From positions 496,001 through 560,000 of the forward strand of contig JBBAAO010000001.1 of NCBI GenBank assembly GCA_041658205.1: a stretch of 64,000 nt of DNA, in the 5' to 3' direction. This document shows, in pieces, positions 45,115 to 53,657 of the stretch; the first letter of the stretch is position 1, and each line of letters begins with the position of its first letter. The notes beneath the pieces were generated by a model. The model had not been told where the DNA came from. It searched no databases and saw only the letters and a program-made list of their open reading frames with translations. A program made the position numbers and the translations under genes. The stretch comes from Bacteroidota bacterium (GTDB lineage Bacteria; Bacteroidota; Ignavibacteria; UBA10030; UBA8401).

Positions 45115-46542
45115 ATGGTAACGAAGCAAACGATTAGACAAAATATATCATGGTTGGTTGCTGTCAACCTGATTTCGAAACCCCTTTGGTTTTTTTTTCT
45201 TTTAGTATCTGCTCGAGTTCTCGGCCCGGCCGAATTTGGGAAGTACATGCTTGCGATCTCATTTATTTCTGTGGCCGTTGGTATTTTCGAAGGCGGAATT
45301 GATATTCATTTAATTCGTACACTTGCTTCGGAACCAAAACGATATTTTACATTTTTTTCCCAAACTACGTGGATCAAAGTAGGAAGCGGAATCATTGCCT
45401 CAATCGCAGCGTACGCTCTCAGTCTTTTTATCCCATCGCTTGTTACGGATTATAATTTGTTTTTTGCGGCAGTAATCTTTGGTATAACAAGTGCTGCATT
45501 AACTCATTTTCGATTTGTTTTTAGGGCTTACGAGATTATGCAGTATGAAGCATGGTCCATTGTTGTAGAAAAAATAAGTGTCATTTTATTTTGCGGTATC
45601 GCCCTTCTTTTTTTTCCAACGGCATTCAGTTATGGTTTTTCTTTTGCTATCGCATACCTGTTAGCAAGCCTGGTGACACTTTTATTAGTTTTTAAAAAGG
45701 TAGGAAAACCCGCGTTCATTCCTGAGTTCCGTAACCTTGTGTCTGAAATAATAAAACCAGCTCTTCCGTTTGCAACTATGAATATCTTCATTATAGTGTA
45801 TCTCCGTTCTGGTACACTGCTTCTTGCAATCATTACACAGAATGATCAATTAATTGGATATTTTAACGCAGGATACAGAATTGTTGAAGCCTTTGTGTTG
45901 ATTCCTTCTATGATTATTGCGCCTATATATCCGGTCTTTGCCCGAAGAATCAATGACAAAGAGGTGGTCTCACGTCTTGCCATGGATGCTTTACGCATCA
46001 TTTTAAGTATGGCTATGCTTATAAGTGTTCCTATTTTTATTTTGCATGACGAGGTGACCTTACTCCTTTTTGGCGATTTCTACAAAGACGCATCTTCATC
46101 GGTTGGAATTTTGTGTTTAGCCATGATTCCGATAGGAATAAATTGGGTGGTAGGAAGTCTCGTTGCAGTTTCCGGCCGTCAATCAAGAGCAAATGTATAT
46201 ATTTTGGGAACAACGATTGGTAATGTGCTACTACTGGTGATCTTAATACCGATTCTCGGTGTTGTAGGTGCGGCAATTTCAGTGGTCATTACTGAGTGTG
46301 CGGTTACATTTTCTAATTGGACTTTGGTAAGAGATTACATTAGGACTAGAGCGCTATTGAGTGTGTTGCTGAAAGTGAGTGCATCGGCAATAGCTGTTTA
46401 TATTCTTGGATTGTTTACTGTTTCGCTACCGTTTATTGTGAGACTTACCCTTGTTGTTGTTTGTATGGTTGGTGGATTTTTTTTGTTGCGGCTCATTACA
46501 ATACAAGATTTGATAACTGCATTTCGGGAAAAGTTATCATAG
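45115..46542 (+). CDS. Wzx-like polysaccharide flippase
   Basis: 475 residues, 12-14 predicted membrane helices of the MOP/polysaccharide-biosynthesis family. The start (QNISWLVAVNLISKPLWFFFLL, then ARVLGPAEFGKYMLAISF) is typical. It flips lipid-linked repeat units across the inner membrane. A second flippase is encoded at 58133-59584. Confidence 0.88.
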   Translation: MVTKQTIRQNISWLVAVNLISKPLWFFFLLVSARVLGPAEFGKYMLAISFISVAVGIFEGGIDIHLIRTLASEPKRYFTFFSQTTWIKVGSGIIASIAAYALSLFIPSLVTDYNLFFAAVIFGITSAALTHFRFVFRAYEIMQYEAWSIVVEKISVILFCGIALLFFPTAFSYGFSFAIAYLLASLVTLLLVFKKVGKPAFIPEFRNLVSEIIKPALPFATMNIFIIVYLRSGTLLLAIITQNDQLIGYFNAGYRIVEAFVLIPSMIIAPIYPVFARRINDKEVVSRLAMDALRIILSMAMLISVPIFILHDEVTLLLFGDFYKDASSSVGILCLAMIPIGINWVVGSLVAVSGRQSRANVYILGTTIGNVLLLVILIPILGVVGAAISVVITECAVTFSNWTLVRDYIRTRALLSVLLKVSASAIAVYILGLFTVSLPFIVRLTLVVVCMVGGFFLLRLITIQDLITAFREKLS

Positions 46543-46704
46543 ATTTCATCAAATAATTTTGATGAATATTTTACCTTTCGTCAAGGTTGAAGGAGAAATA
46601 CAGAAACGTGCGAATGAATAAAAATTCAGTTGAAGTTATATGGTGGAGTGAAATGACCAAAATGAGACAAGTGGAAGGTATATTTATCAACTTCAAACCA
46701 GTAA
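46543..46704. other. AT-rich gap with a possible 40-codon ORF
   Basis: A short frame from the ATG at 46614 to the TGA at 46736 would encode 40 residues rich in Trp and Lys (VEVIWWSEMTKMRQVEG), overlapping the start of the next gene. I cannot match it to a family, and its ribosome-binding site is too distant. It may be a remnant of a lost gene. Confidence 0.3.
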
Positions 46705-47976
46705 GTGTACTCGAGCGAAAAAACTTATGGTGGTGAAATAAATATTTTGAACATTGTGAATAAGAGTATATCTAAAATATTGAATGTGAAATCTATCCTA
46801 ATTGTTCACCCACAATTCATTCAGATAGGTGGAGCGGAAACAGTTGCGCTAAAGATTATGAAAAGAATAGTTGAAACAACTGATGCACATATTACTATTC
46901 TTACACTAGAAAAATGGTCTCTTTCAGCTATTGCAAAAACGACCGGTATTTCTTTATCCTCGGAAAGAGTATCTCTTGTTGTTGCAAAATATCCTAATAT
47001 ATTGAAAAACCGAACCGGTCGCTTTTACTTGCTGCGAATTGCTTACCTTCACCGACAGACTAAATTATTAGCAAAGAATTTTGAATTATGCGTTAGTACA
47101 TATAATGAGATTGATTTTAGAAAATGTGGAATACAATATGTTCATCATCCAACATTTGCTCCAGTACGCAGCCTTAAACGTTATGAGATGATCAACGATC
47201 CCATTTTTTTTGTCTTAATTAAGTCCATTATGGAAATACCGTACAATTTTATGATCTGGTTAATTTCACGGAATTGTAGAAAGGGATTTTCAAATAATGT
47301 AACAATGGTTAATTCTCAATTTATGGCGGATTGGCTAAAAGAATTGTATAGAATACCTGCTGAAATAGTTCACCCTGACGCCGTGTCGAAAATATCATTG
47401 GATCACACCATCCCTTGGGAAGAACGGGAATTTCGTTTTGTAACAGTGGGAAGAATATCTCCGGATAAAAAAACTTTAGAATTCATTGATATTTGCAAAG
47501 CAATTATTTCCGTATACCCTTCAGCAAAGTTTGCTATAGTCGGAAGAGTCAGCGATGTAAAATATTACGAGAAAGTTAAAAACAAAATTGCCGATCTTGG
47601 TGTTTCCGTAGAATTTTACCATAATCTTGAAAATGAAACATTGATGAAAATGCTGATAGCCAGCAAATTTTATATTGCTCCAAAAAAATATGAACACTTT
47701 GGCATTTCTATTCTTGAAGCGGTCAGAGCGGGCTGTCTCACTTTTGTCCATAACACAGGTGGGCAGCGTGAAATAGTAATCGAGGAAGTGCTGAGATACA
47801 ATTCCATTCAGCAATTATTAAACAATATTGCTATAGTGTTGGAAAACACTCTTCTGCGCGAACAGACTTTAACAGTACTAAAACATCATATGCAAAACTT
47901 TTCTTCTGATAATTTCAATCAAGGAATCGATGGTATACTGAGATTATGGCAGAAAAAGTCAAAAATAATTGGTTGA
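46705..47976 (+). CDS. Glycosyltransferase family 4
   Basis: 423 residues from a GTG at 46705. TTG at 46747 or GTG at 46756 are also possible, since the fold begins at SILIVHPQFIQIGGAE. The GT-B fold is shown by FVTVGRISPDKKTLEFIDIC and APKKYEHFGISILEAVRAG, the nucleotide-sugar E-x7-E motif. The donor and acceptor are unknown. It is AT-rich compared with the housekeeping genes. Confidence 0.85.
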   Translation: MYSSEKTYGGEINILNIVNKSISKILNVKSILIVHPQFIQIGGAETVALKIMKRIVETTDAHITILTLEKWSLSAIAKTTGISLSSERVSLVVAKYPNILKNRTGRFYLLRIAYLHRQTKLLAKNFELCVSTYNEIDFRKCGIQYVHHPTFAPVRSLKRYEMINDPIFFVLIKSIMEIPYNFMIWLISRNCRKGFSNNVTMVNSQFMADWLKELYRIPAEIVHPDAVSKISLDHTIPWEEREFRFVTVGRISPDKKTLEFIDICKAIISVYPSAKFAIVGRVSDVKYYEKVKNKIADLGVSVEFYHNLENETLMKMLIASKFYIAPKKYEHFGISILEAVRAGCLTFVHNTGGQREIVIEEVLRYNSIQQLLNNIAIVLENTLLREQTLTVLKHHMQNFSSDNFNQGIDGILRLWQKKSKIIG

Positions 47977-47991
47977 TTCAAGTGTGTAAAG

Positions 47992-49218
47992 ATGAAAATT
48001 CTTTTTATAGCGACAGATATTCCATATCCTATTAATAGTGGTGGACGTAACAGATTATATCATATTGTTAAAGGCTTATCACGATTTAATGAGGTTGATT
48101 TTGTAGGATTATCCAATACAAGAGATCCTTTTTCTGCAAAGGAAGAACTTTCTCGCTATTGTCGGGCTGTGTATGCAATTCCTGTAGACATTAGACATAG
48201 TGTGATTAAACTCATTAAAAGCTTTTTTTCTAAAACTCCCTACAAAGTATTACAATATTTTAGCACTACAATGGCCGAAAAAATCCGGGCATTAATAAAA
48301 GAAAATAGCTATGACATTATTTTATGTGAACACATTTTTGTTGAACAGCATATACCATCGGTATCAATTCCAGTAGTTCCTCAGAATATTGATTTAAATT
48401 ATACTGTCTACAAACGAATTGCAGAAAAAAGCAAAGGTTTTATGTCTTGGTACTCAGCAAGTCAATGGAAATCATTATATCGTTACGAACAAAAAGTACT
48501 TCAAAAATATAATGTGGGAATCGCACTTTCCAGTCACGAAGAAAAGTTGATGAAATCGATGGTGAGGGATATTCATTCTATTATTGTTCCTAATGGTGTC
48601 GATACAACATATTTTAGATCAGCTCAAAATAGTTCAAATTCGGGTGAAAATAATATTATCTTTACAGGTTCCTATTCTTATTTCCCGAATGAGGAAGCAG
48701 CATATTATTTTGCAACAAAGATATTTCCAGCAGTGGTTTCTAAAATACCTGACGCAAAATATTTTATTATTGGACGCTCTCCGTCAGCAAGGTTATTAAA
48801 TCTTCAAAAAAGGCAAAATATCATTGTGACAGGAGAGGTAGAGGATATTCGCTCCTATTTAGACAAAGCGCAGGTTGTCGTAGCTCCAATTCAATTTGGC
48901 GGAGGAACAAGACTCAAGGTTTTGGAAGCTCTTGCTGCTGCAAAGGCAATTGTTTCAACAAGTATTGGATGCGAAGGGATTGATATAGAAAATGGAAAGC
49001 ATTTGATTATTGCTGATAATGAAAATTCTTTTGCTGAGGCGGTTATATCGTTTCTTCTTGATCCTCAGAAAAATATTTCATTTGGGAGACAAGGTCGGTT
49101 GTTAATAGAAAAAAAATATTCTTGGGAAAGAATTACCGCGGATTTTCAGGAATCGTTGAAAAATTATATCGAAGAATATTCAAGACTATCTGGAAGAGTG
49201 AATGAAAATAGGAATTGA
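47992..49218 (+). CDS. Glycosyltransferase family 4 (EpsH1-like)
   Basis: 408 residues. ILFIATDIPYPINSGGRNR is the glycine-rich N-terminal loop, and VVAPIQFGGGTRLKVLEALA the C-terminal donor-binding motif. It is similar in layout and motifs to the gene at 50335-51525, suggesting duplication. It overlaps the next gene by 17 bases. Confidence 0.87.
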   Translation: MKILFIATDIPYPINSGGRNRLYHIVKGLSRFNEVDFVGLSNTRDPFSAKEELSRYCRAVYAIPVDIRHSVIKLIKSFFSKTPYKVLQYFSTTMAEKIRALIKENSYDIILCEHIFVEQHIPSVSIPVVPQNIDLNYTVYKRIAEKSKGFMSWYSASQWKSLYRYEQKVLQKYNVGIALSSHEEKLMKSMVRDIHSIIVPNGVDTTYFRSAQNSSNSGENNIIFTGSYSYFPNEEAAYYFATKIFPAVVSKIPDAKYFIIGRSPSARLLNLQKRQNIIVTGEVEDIRSYLDKAQVVVAPIQFGGGTRLKVLEALAAAKAIVSTSIGCEGIDIENGKHLIIADNENSFAEAVISFLLDPQKNISFGRQGRLLIEKKYSWERITADFQESLKNYIEEYSRLSGRVNENRN

Positions 49219-50332
49219 TGCGCGTTTAGCTTTATATGAACCGCATGGTATGCCGCGTTATGTCATATATTTTCTTCGCGAATTAGAAAAACTAGATACA
49301 GCTAATACTTATATCTTGTATATAGACAAAGAGGATACTGACGGGGTATTACCGAGCAGGTTTGAAAAGAAAATTCTATCTCCTGCAAACTATATGATAT
49401 GGGAGCAACTCGCTCTTCCACAAGCAGCACATCGAGATAGGATAGATATTTTGCATTGTCCAGGTAATACAGGCCCATTATTTTTTGATTCGTCGATAAA
49501 ATTAGTAATGACTATTCATGATTTAATGTTCATGGATAATGAAAATGCTGATTTACGTCCGGGGAATTTATATCAAAGACTCGGGAAACAATATAGAAAA
49601 TCCGTTGTATCCAATGTTATTAAAAAAGCATCGGCAATAATGACTGATTCTCATTTTTCACATTCTGAATTCGGAAGGTATTTTCCATCATTTCAATTAC
49701 CCGTATCAGTTGTACACCTTGGTTGTGAATTTCCCGACTATCCGGATGTGCGTGCATCGATAATATTGCAGAAATATAATATTATGAAGCCGTTTATTCT
49801 TTCATTTGGTGGAATAGCTCCAAGAAAAAATACGAAGAGGATCATTGAACTATTTTCACAAATTCGTAATATGCCAGATGTCCAATTAGTGATAACAGGA
49901 ATTCCTCAAGCATATAGAAGAGAATTTGAAGGGTTAGCGCTCGAATGTGGCGTTGAAAAGATGATAGTTTTTCTACCGTTGATTCAGGAAGTGGAGTTAG
50001 TGACGTTATTACGAAGTGCAACACTATTTCTTTTTTTATCTAAATATGAAGGTTTCGGACTGCCAGTTCTTGAAGCCATGTCATGCGGTGTGCCTGTTAT
50101 CGCTTCAAATAGGACATCCATTCCTGAACTCATGGGGAATGAAGGAGTTATTGTTGATCCAGACGATGAAAACAAAGTTATTAGTTCTATTAACCACCTT
50201 TTGCAGATTTCAGAAATTGAACGTGAACGAATTTGTAGTAGTAGTAAAAATTGGAGTAAGAAATTTTCTTGGAAGCAAACAGCGAATCAAATATTATCAG
50301 TCTATAATACAGTCGGTCCTACGATACGCTAA
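49202..50332 (+). CDS. Glycosyltransferase family 4
   Basis: 376 residues. KIGIDARLALYEPHGMPRYV, VMTIHDLMFM, SFGGIAPRKNTKRIIELF and FLSKYEGFGLPVLEAMSCGVPVI are typical of GT4 mannosyl- or rhamnosyltransferases. The start lies within the end of the previous gene. Specificity is not predictable. Confidence 0.9.
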   Translation: MKIGIDARLALYEPHGMPRYVIYFLRELEKLDTANTYILYIDKEDTDGVLPSRFEKKILSPANYMIWEQLALPQAAHRDRIDILHCPGNTGPLFFDSSIKLVMTIHDLMFMDNENADLRPGNLYQRLGKQYRKSVVSNVIKKASAIMTDSHFSHSEFGRYFPSFQLPVSVVHLGCEFPDYPDVRASIILQKYNIMKPFILSFGGIAPRKNTKRIIELFSQIRNMPDVQLVITGIPQAYRREFEGLALECGVEKMIVFLPLIQEVELVTLLRSATLFLFLSKYEGFGLPVLEAMSCGVPVIASNRTSIPELMGNEGVIVDPDDENKVISSINHLLQISEIERERICSSSKNWSKKFSWKQTANQILSVYNTVGPTIR

Positions 50333-50334
50333 GC

Positions 50335-51525
50335 ATGAATATACTTTTTATAACTTCTAGAATTCCCTTTCCACCTTTTCGAGGAGATAAAGTCCGTACG
50401 TTCCGTCTATTGAAAGAATTATTCAATCACGGTCATAACATAACTTTGATATCGTTCGTTACATCCCGGGAGGAAAAAAAATATGAGATTGACCTTCAAC
50501 AATATTGTAAGAAAATTATTCTCATAGAATTGTCAACTTTACAATCAATCTTCAATTGTTTTATGGGAATATTCTCACCTCTTCCATTTCAGATACTTTA
50601 TTTCCGTTCCCATTTGATGAAAAAAACGATTGATTCATTGCTGCTAACGGAAAAATATGATCTGGTGCATGTGCATCTTATAAGAATGCTGGAATATGTG
50701 AGAGGGCACCTGCATATTCAAAGAGTGGTAGATCTTACAGATGCAGGATCGCTTTATCTCAGTAGATTTATTCAGCAGGAGAGTTCAATATTCAAAAAAA
50801 TAATACTCAATATTGAATTAAATCGTTTAAGAGAATATGAAAAGAATATAAGAAGTGTTCAAAATAATCTTGTCTGCTCAGAAAAAGATAAAAGTGTTTT
50901 GCTAAATAGTATTCCTGATGCTAATATTCGGGTCATTCATAATGGCATCGATTTGACACAAATAGTTGATTCTTATGTTTCTGATCCAGGGAATAAAAGA
51001 ATAATATTTACTGGAAATTTAACGTATTTTCCCAATATTGACGCTATCGAATATTTTACGAATGAGATTTTTCCTAAAATTCTTAAGGAAGAACCTGGTG
51101 CAACTTTTTATATTGTCGGCCAAAACCCTCCTTCAATTATCAGGAAACTGATAAGCAAAAATATATTTGTGACGGGATTTGTGAAGAACATATTGGATGA
51201 ATATCTGAAGAGTTCTGTAGCGGTTGCTCCTATTCGTTTCGGAGCAGGGTCTCAATTTAAAATTCTTGAAGCACTGGCAATTGGAATTCCAGTTGTTACT
51301 ACATCAATAACTGCCGAGGGTATAAATTCTGTCGATAATAACGAAGTGCTTGTTGCAAACAACCCTGATGATTTTGCGGCTGCGGTTATCACATTGTTCC
51401 GGGATCAAAAACTGAGAAATGTTCTATCCATGAATGGAAAAAAAATGATTCGTGAAAAATATTCGATGGAAGTTATCGGCCGTGAGCTCAATGATTTTTA
51501 TGTAAATATAGCCAGTAATTCATGA
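50335..51525 (+). CDS. Glycosyltransferase family 4 (EpsH1-like)
   Basis: 396 residues, starting two bases after the previous stop. ILFITSRIPFPPFRGDKVRT, IIFTGNLTYFPN and VAPIRFGAGSQFKILEALA mirror the 47992-49218 protein. It overlaps the next gene by ATGA. Confidence 0.88.
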   Translation: MNILFITSRIPFPPFRGDKVRTFRLLKELFNHGHNITLISFVTSREEKKYEIDLQQYCKKIILIELSTLQSIFNCFMGIFSPLPFQILYFRSHLMKKTIDSLLLTEKYDLVHVHLIRMLEYVRGHLHIQRVVDLTDAGSLYLSRFIQQESSIFKKIILNIELNRLREYEKNIRSVQNNLVCSEKDKSVLLNSIPDANIRVIHNGIDLTQIVDSYVSDPGNKRIIFTGNLTYFPNIDAIEYFTNEIFPKILKEEPGATFYIVGQNPPSIIRKLISKNIFVTGFVKNILDEYLKSSVAVAPIRFGAGSQFKILEALAIGIPVVTTSITAEGINSVDNNEVLVANNPDDFAAAVITLFRDQKLRNVLSMNGKKMIREKYSMEVIGRELNDFYVNIASNS

Positions 51526-52904
51526 AGCATTTTGAACGAAAAATAATTGTGTTTGATTTTTTTGCGATCAATCTTGCATGGATTTGTTATTATCTGTTGC
51601 GGGTAGAAAGCGAAATTATTGAAGTTCAGGCAAAGCCGGATTTGATCTTGCCGATGGCGATTATGTATCTGTTTTGGCTTTCCGTCTTTACCTTTTTTGG
51701 ATTATATCGTGCATGGTACGCAAAATCTCGAACGGATGAATTTGCGGCGATTTTTCGGACAATCTCTATTGGATGTATCGGCCTATTTTTTGTGATCTTT
51801 TTTGATGATGAACGGAACGCGACGTATTCGGCTAATCGTTCCATTATTGCCATGTACTGGGTGTTGATGATCCTCTTTGTTGGAGTAGGAAGGATAGGTA
51901 TTCGCAGTTTCCGAAAACGATTATTAATACGAGGCATCGGGCAAAGCGAAACTATCATTGTCGGTACTGGAGCAAAAGCAACCGATCTTCTTGATTCTGT
52001 AAACAAATATCCGGCTCTTGGATATAAAATCATAGGTTTCGTTACGCTAGATGTGACGAAAAATGATTTACCACTACCCGTGCTTGGTGTAGTTGACGAT
52101 ATTCCCGAATTGATTCAGAAATACGGACTTCGAAATATATTATTAGCACTTGATTCACATCAACGCGATATCGTTCTTAATGTTGTTTCACTTTCAACTG
52201 GATTTGACGTTTCTATTAAGATTATTCCGGATATGTATGACATCATTTCCGGTCAGGCGCGGACGAATCAAATTTATGGATTTCCCCTGATTGAAATTAT
52301 GCCGCACATTATGCAGGCATGGGAAGAAAGTGCAAAACGATTGATGGATATTTTTGTATCGATTATGATCTTGACGCTGTCATCGCCGATTTGGGTTTTC
52401 GTGGCGATTGCAATCAGATTTAATTCTCCGGGTCCATTGGTGTATAGTCAGGAGCGGGTTGGAATAAATGGAAAACATTTTCGAATGCACAAATTTCGTT
52501 CCATGTTTCAAGATGCCGAATCACGATCGGGCCCGGTCTGGGCAACAACGAATGATTCACGCATTACTTCAGTTGGTCGATTTCTTAGAAAAACCCGTTT
52601 GGATGAAATCCCGCAATTCTATGATGTAGTCCGCGGGGATATGAGCTTGGTCGGTCCACGGCCTGAACGACCGCATTTCGTAGAGATGTTGTCCAAGGAA
52701 ATCCCACTCTACAAAAGAAGACTTTCCGTCAAACCGGGAATTACAGGATGGGCACAGATTAAACAGGGATATGATACGTCGATAGACGATGTGAAATCAA
52801 AAGTTCGATACGATCTTTTTTATATAGAAAACATGTCATTCAGAATGGATATCAAAATTCTGTTAATGACCTTTTACGTCATGATAGCAGGAAAAGGTAA
52901 CTAA
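51522..52904 (+). CDS. Undecaprenyl-phosphate sugar phosphotransferase (WcaJ/polyprenyl PGT type)
   Basis: 460 residues. There are four N-terminal membrane helices (~10-130), a nucleotide-binding-like CoA_binding_3 domain (ETIIVGTGAKATDLLD), a fifth hydrophobic re-entrant segment (LMDIFVSIMILTLSSPIWVF) and the catalytic core. Core motifs are HKFRSMFQDAE, KTRLDEIPQFYDVVRGDMSL, VGPRPERPHF and KPGITGWAQI. It loads the first sugar phosphate onto the lipid carrier and so starts the repeat unit. Confidence 0.93.
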   Translation: MKHFERKIIVFDFFAINLAWICYYLLRVESEIIEVQAKPDLILPMAIMYLFWLSVFTFFGLYRAWYAKSRTDEFAAIFRTISIGCIGLFFVIFFDDERNATYSANRSIIAMYWVLMILFVGVGRIGIRSFRKRLLIRGIGQSETIIVGTGAKATDLLDSVNKYPALGYKIIGFVTLDVTKNDLPLPVLGVVDDIPELIQKYGLRNILLALDSHQRDIVLNVVSLSTGFDVSIKIIPDMYDIISGQARTNQIYGFPLIEIMPHIMQAWEESAKRLMDIFVSIMILTLSSPIWVFVAIAIRFNSPGPLVYSQERVGINGKHFRMHKFRSMFQDAESRSGPVWATTNDSRITSVGRFLRKTRLDEIPQFYDVVRGDMSLVGPRPERPHFVEMLSKEIPLYKRRLSVKPGITGWAQIKQGYDTSIDDVKSKVRYDLFYIENMSFRMDIKILLMTFYVMIAGKGN

Positions 52905-53620
52905 TGCCAAAAGCACTCGTCATCATCCCAACATACAACGAAGCACAGAATGCCGAAAAGATCATTACCGAAGTACTTCAACAATCCGAAATGGTTGAAG
53001 TCTTAATTGTCGATGATAATTCTCCTGATGGAACGGCCGAAATCGTAAAAAAAATGATGGAATCGAATTCCCGCATTCATATGCTTCAACGTGAACGAAA
53101 GCTCGGCCTTGGAACGGCCTATGTTGCCGGTTTCAAATATGCCATTGAACGGAAGTTCGATTTCATTTTTGAAATGGATGCTGATTTTTCTCATAACCCA
53201 AAAGAAATTCCAATTATGCTGAGTAAAATGGATGAATGTGATGTGCTAATCGGATCCCGTTACATTAAAGGGGTGAATGTTGTGAATTGGCCGATGAAAC
53301 GATTGATTTTAAGTTATTGTGCAAACATCTATACAAGAGTTATCACCGGAATGCCGGTGCATGATGCAACCGCAGGTTTTAAATGTTATAAACGGAAAGT
53401 CCTAGAGACGATCAATATTGATAAACTCCGTTCCAATGGTTATGCATTTCAAATAGAGACGAACTTTCTTGCATGGAAAAAGGGATTTACGTTGATGGAA
53501 ATGCCGATCGTCTTTGTCGATCGGCGTGTGGGAGTTTCAAAAATGAATAAAAAAATAGTCTATGAAGCGGCTTTTATGGTGTGGAAACTGAAAGCTCGCA
53601 GCATATTCAATCAATTATAA
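52904..53620 (+). CDS. Polyprenol monophosphomannose synthase (DPM1-like GT2)
   Basis: 238 residues. VIIPTYNEAQNAEKI, LIVDDNSPDGTAEIVK, EMDADFSHNPKEIP (DXD-like), IGSRYIKG and DATAGFKCYKR are characteristic of the DPM1 family. It has no C-terminal membrane helix, like the soluble bacterial forms. The start shares one base with the preceding stop (TAATG). It supplies a lipid-linked sugar, probably mannose, for extracytoplasmic transfer. Confidence 0.9.
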   Translation: MPKALVIIPTYNEAQNAEKIITEVLQQSEMVEVLIVDDNSPDGTAEIVKKMMESNSRIHMLQRERKLGLGTAYVAGFKYAIERKFDFIFEMDADFSHNPKEIPIMLSKMDECDVLIGSRYIKGVNVVNWPMKRLILSYCANIYTRVITGMPVHDATAGFKCYKRKVLETINIDKLRSNGYAFQIETNFLAWKKGFTLMEMPIVFVDRRVGVSKMNKKIVYEAAFMVWKLKARSIFNQL

Positions 53621-53657
53621 GATCGTTGTTTCTCATGCACATCAGACTCCTTCCGTA

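Noticed and set aside
46614..46736. 40-codon ORF before the first GT4 gene
   Set aside because: No family match, ribosome-binding site too distant, and overlap with the GT4 start; kept only as a possible remnant.
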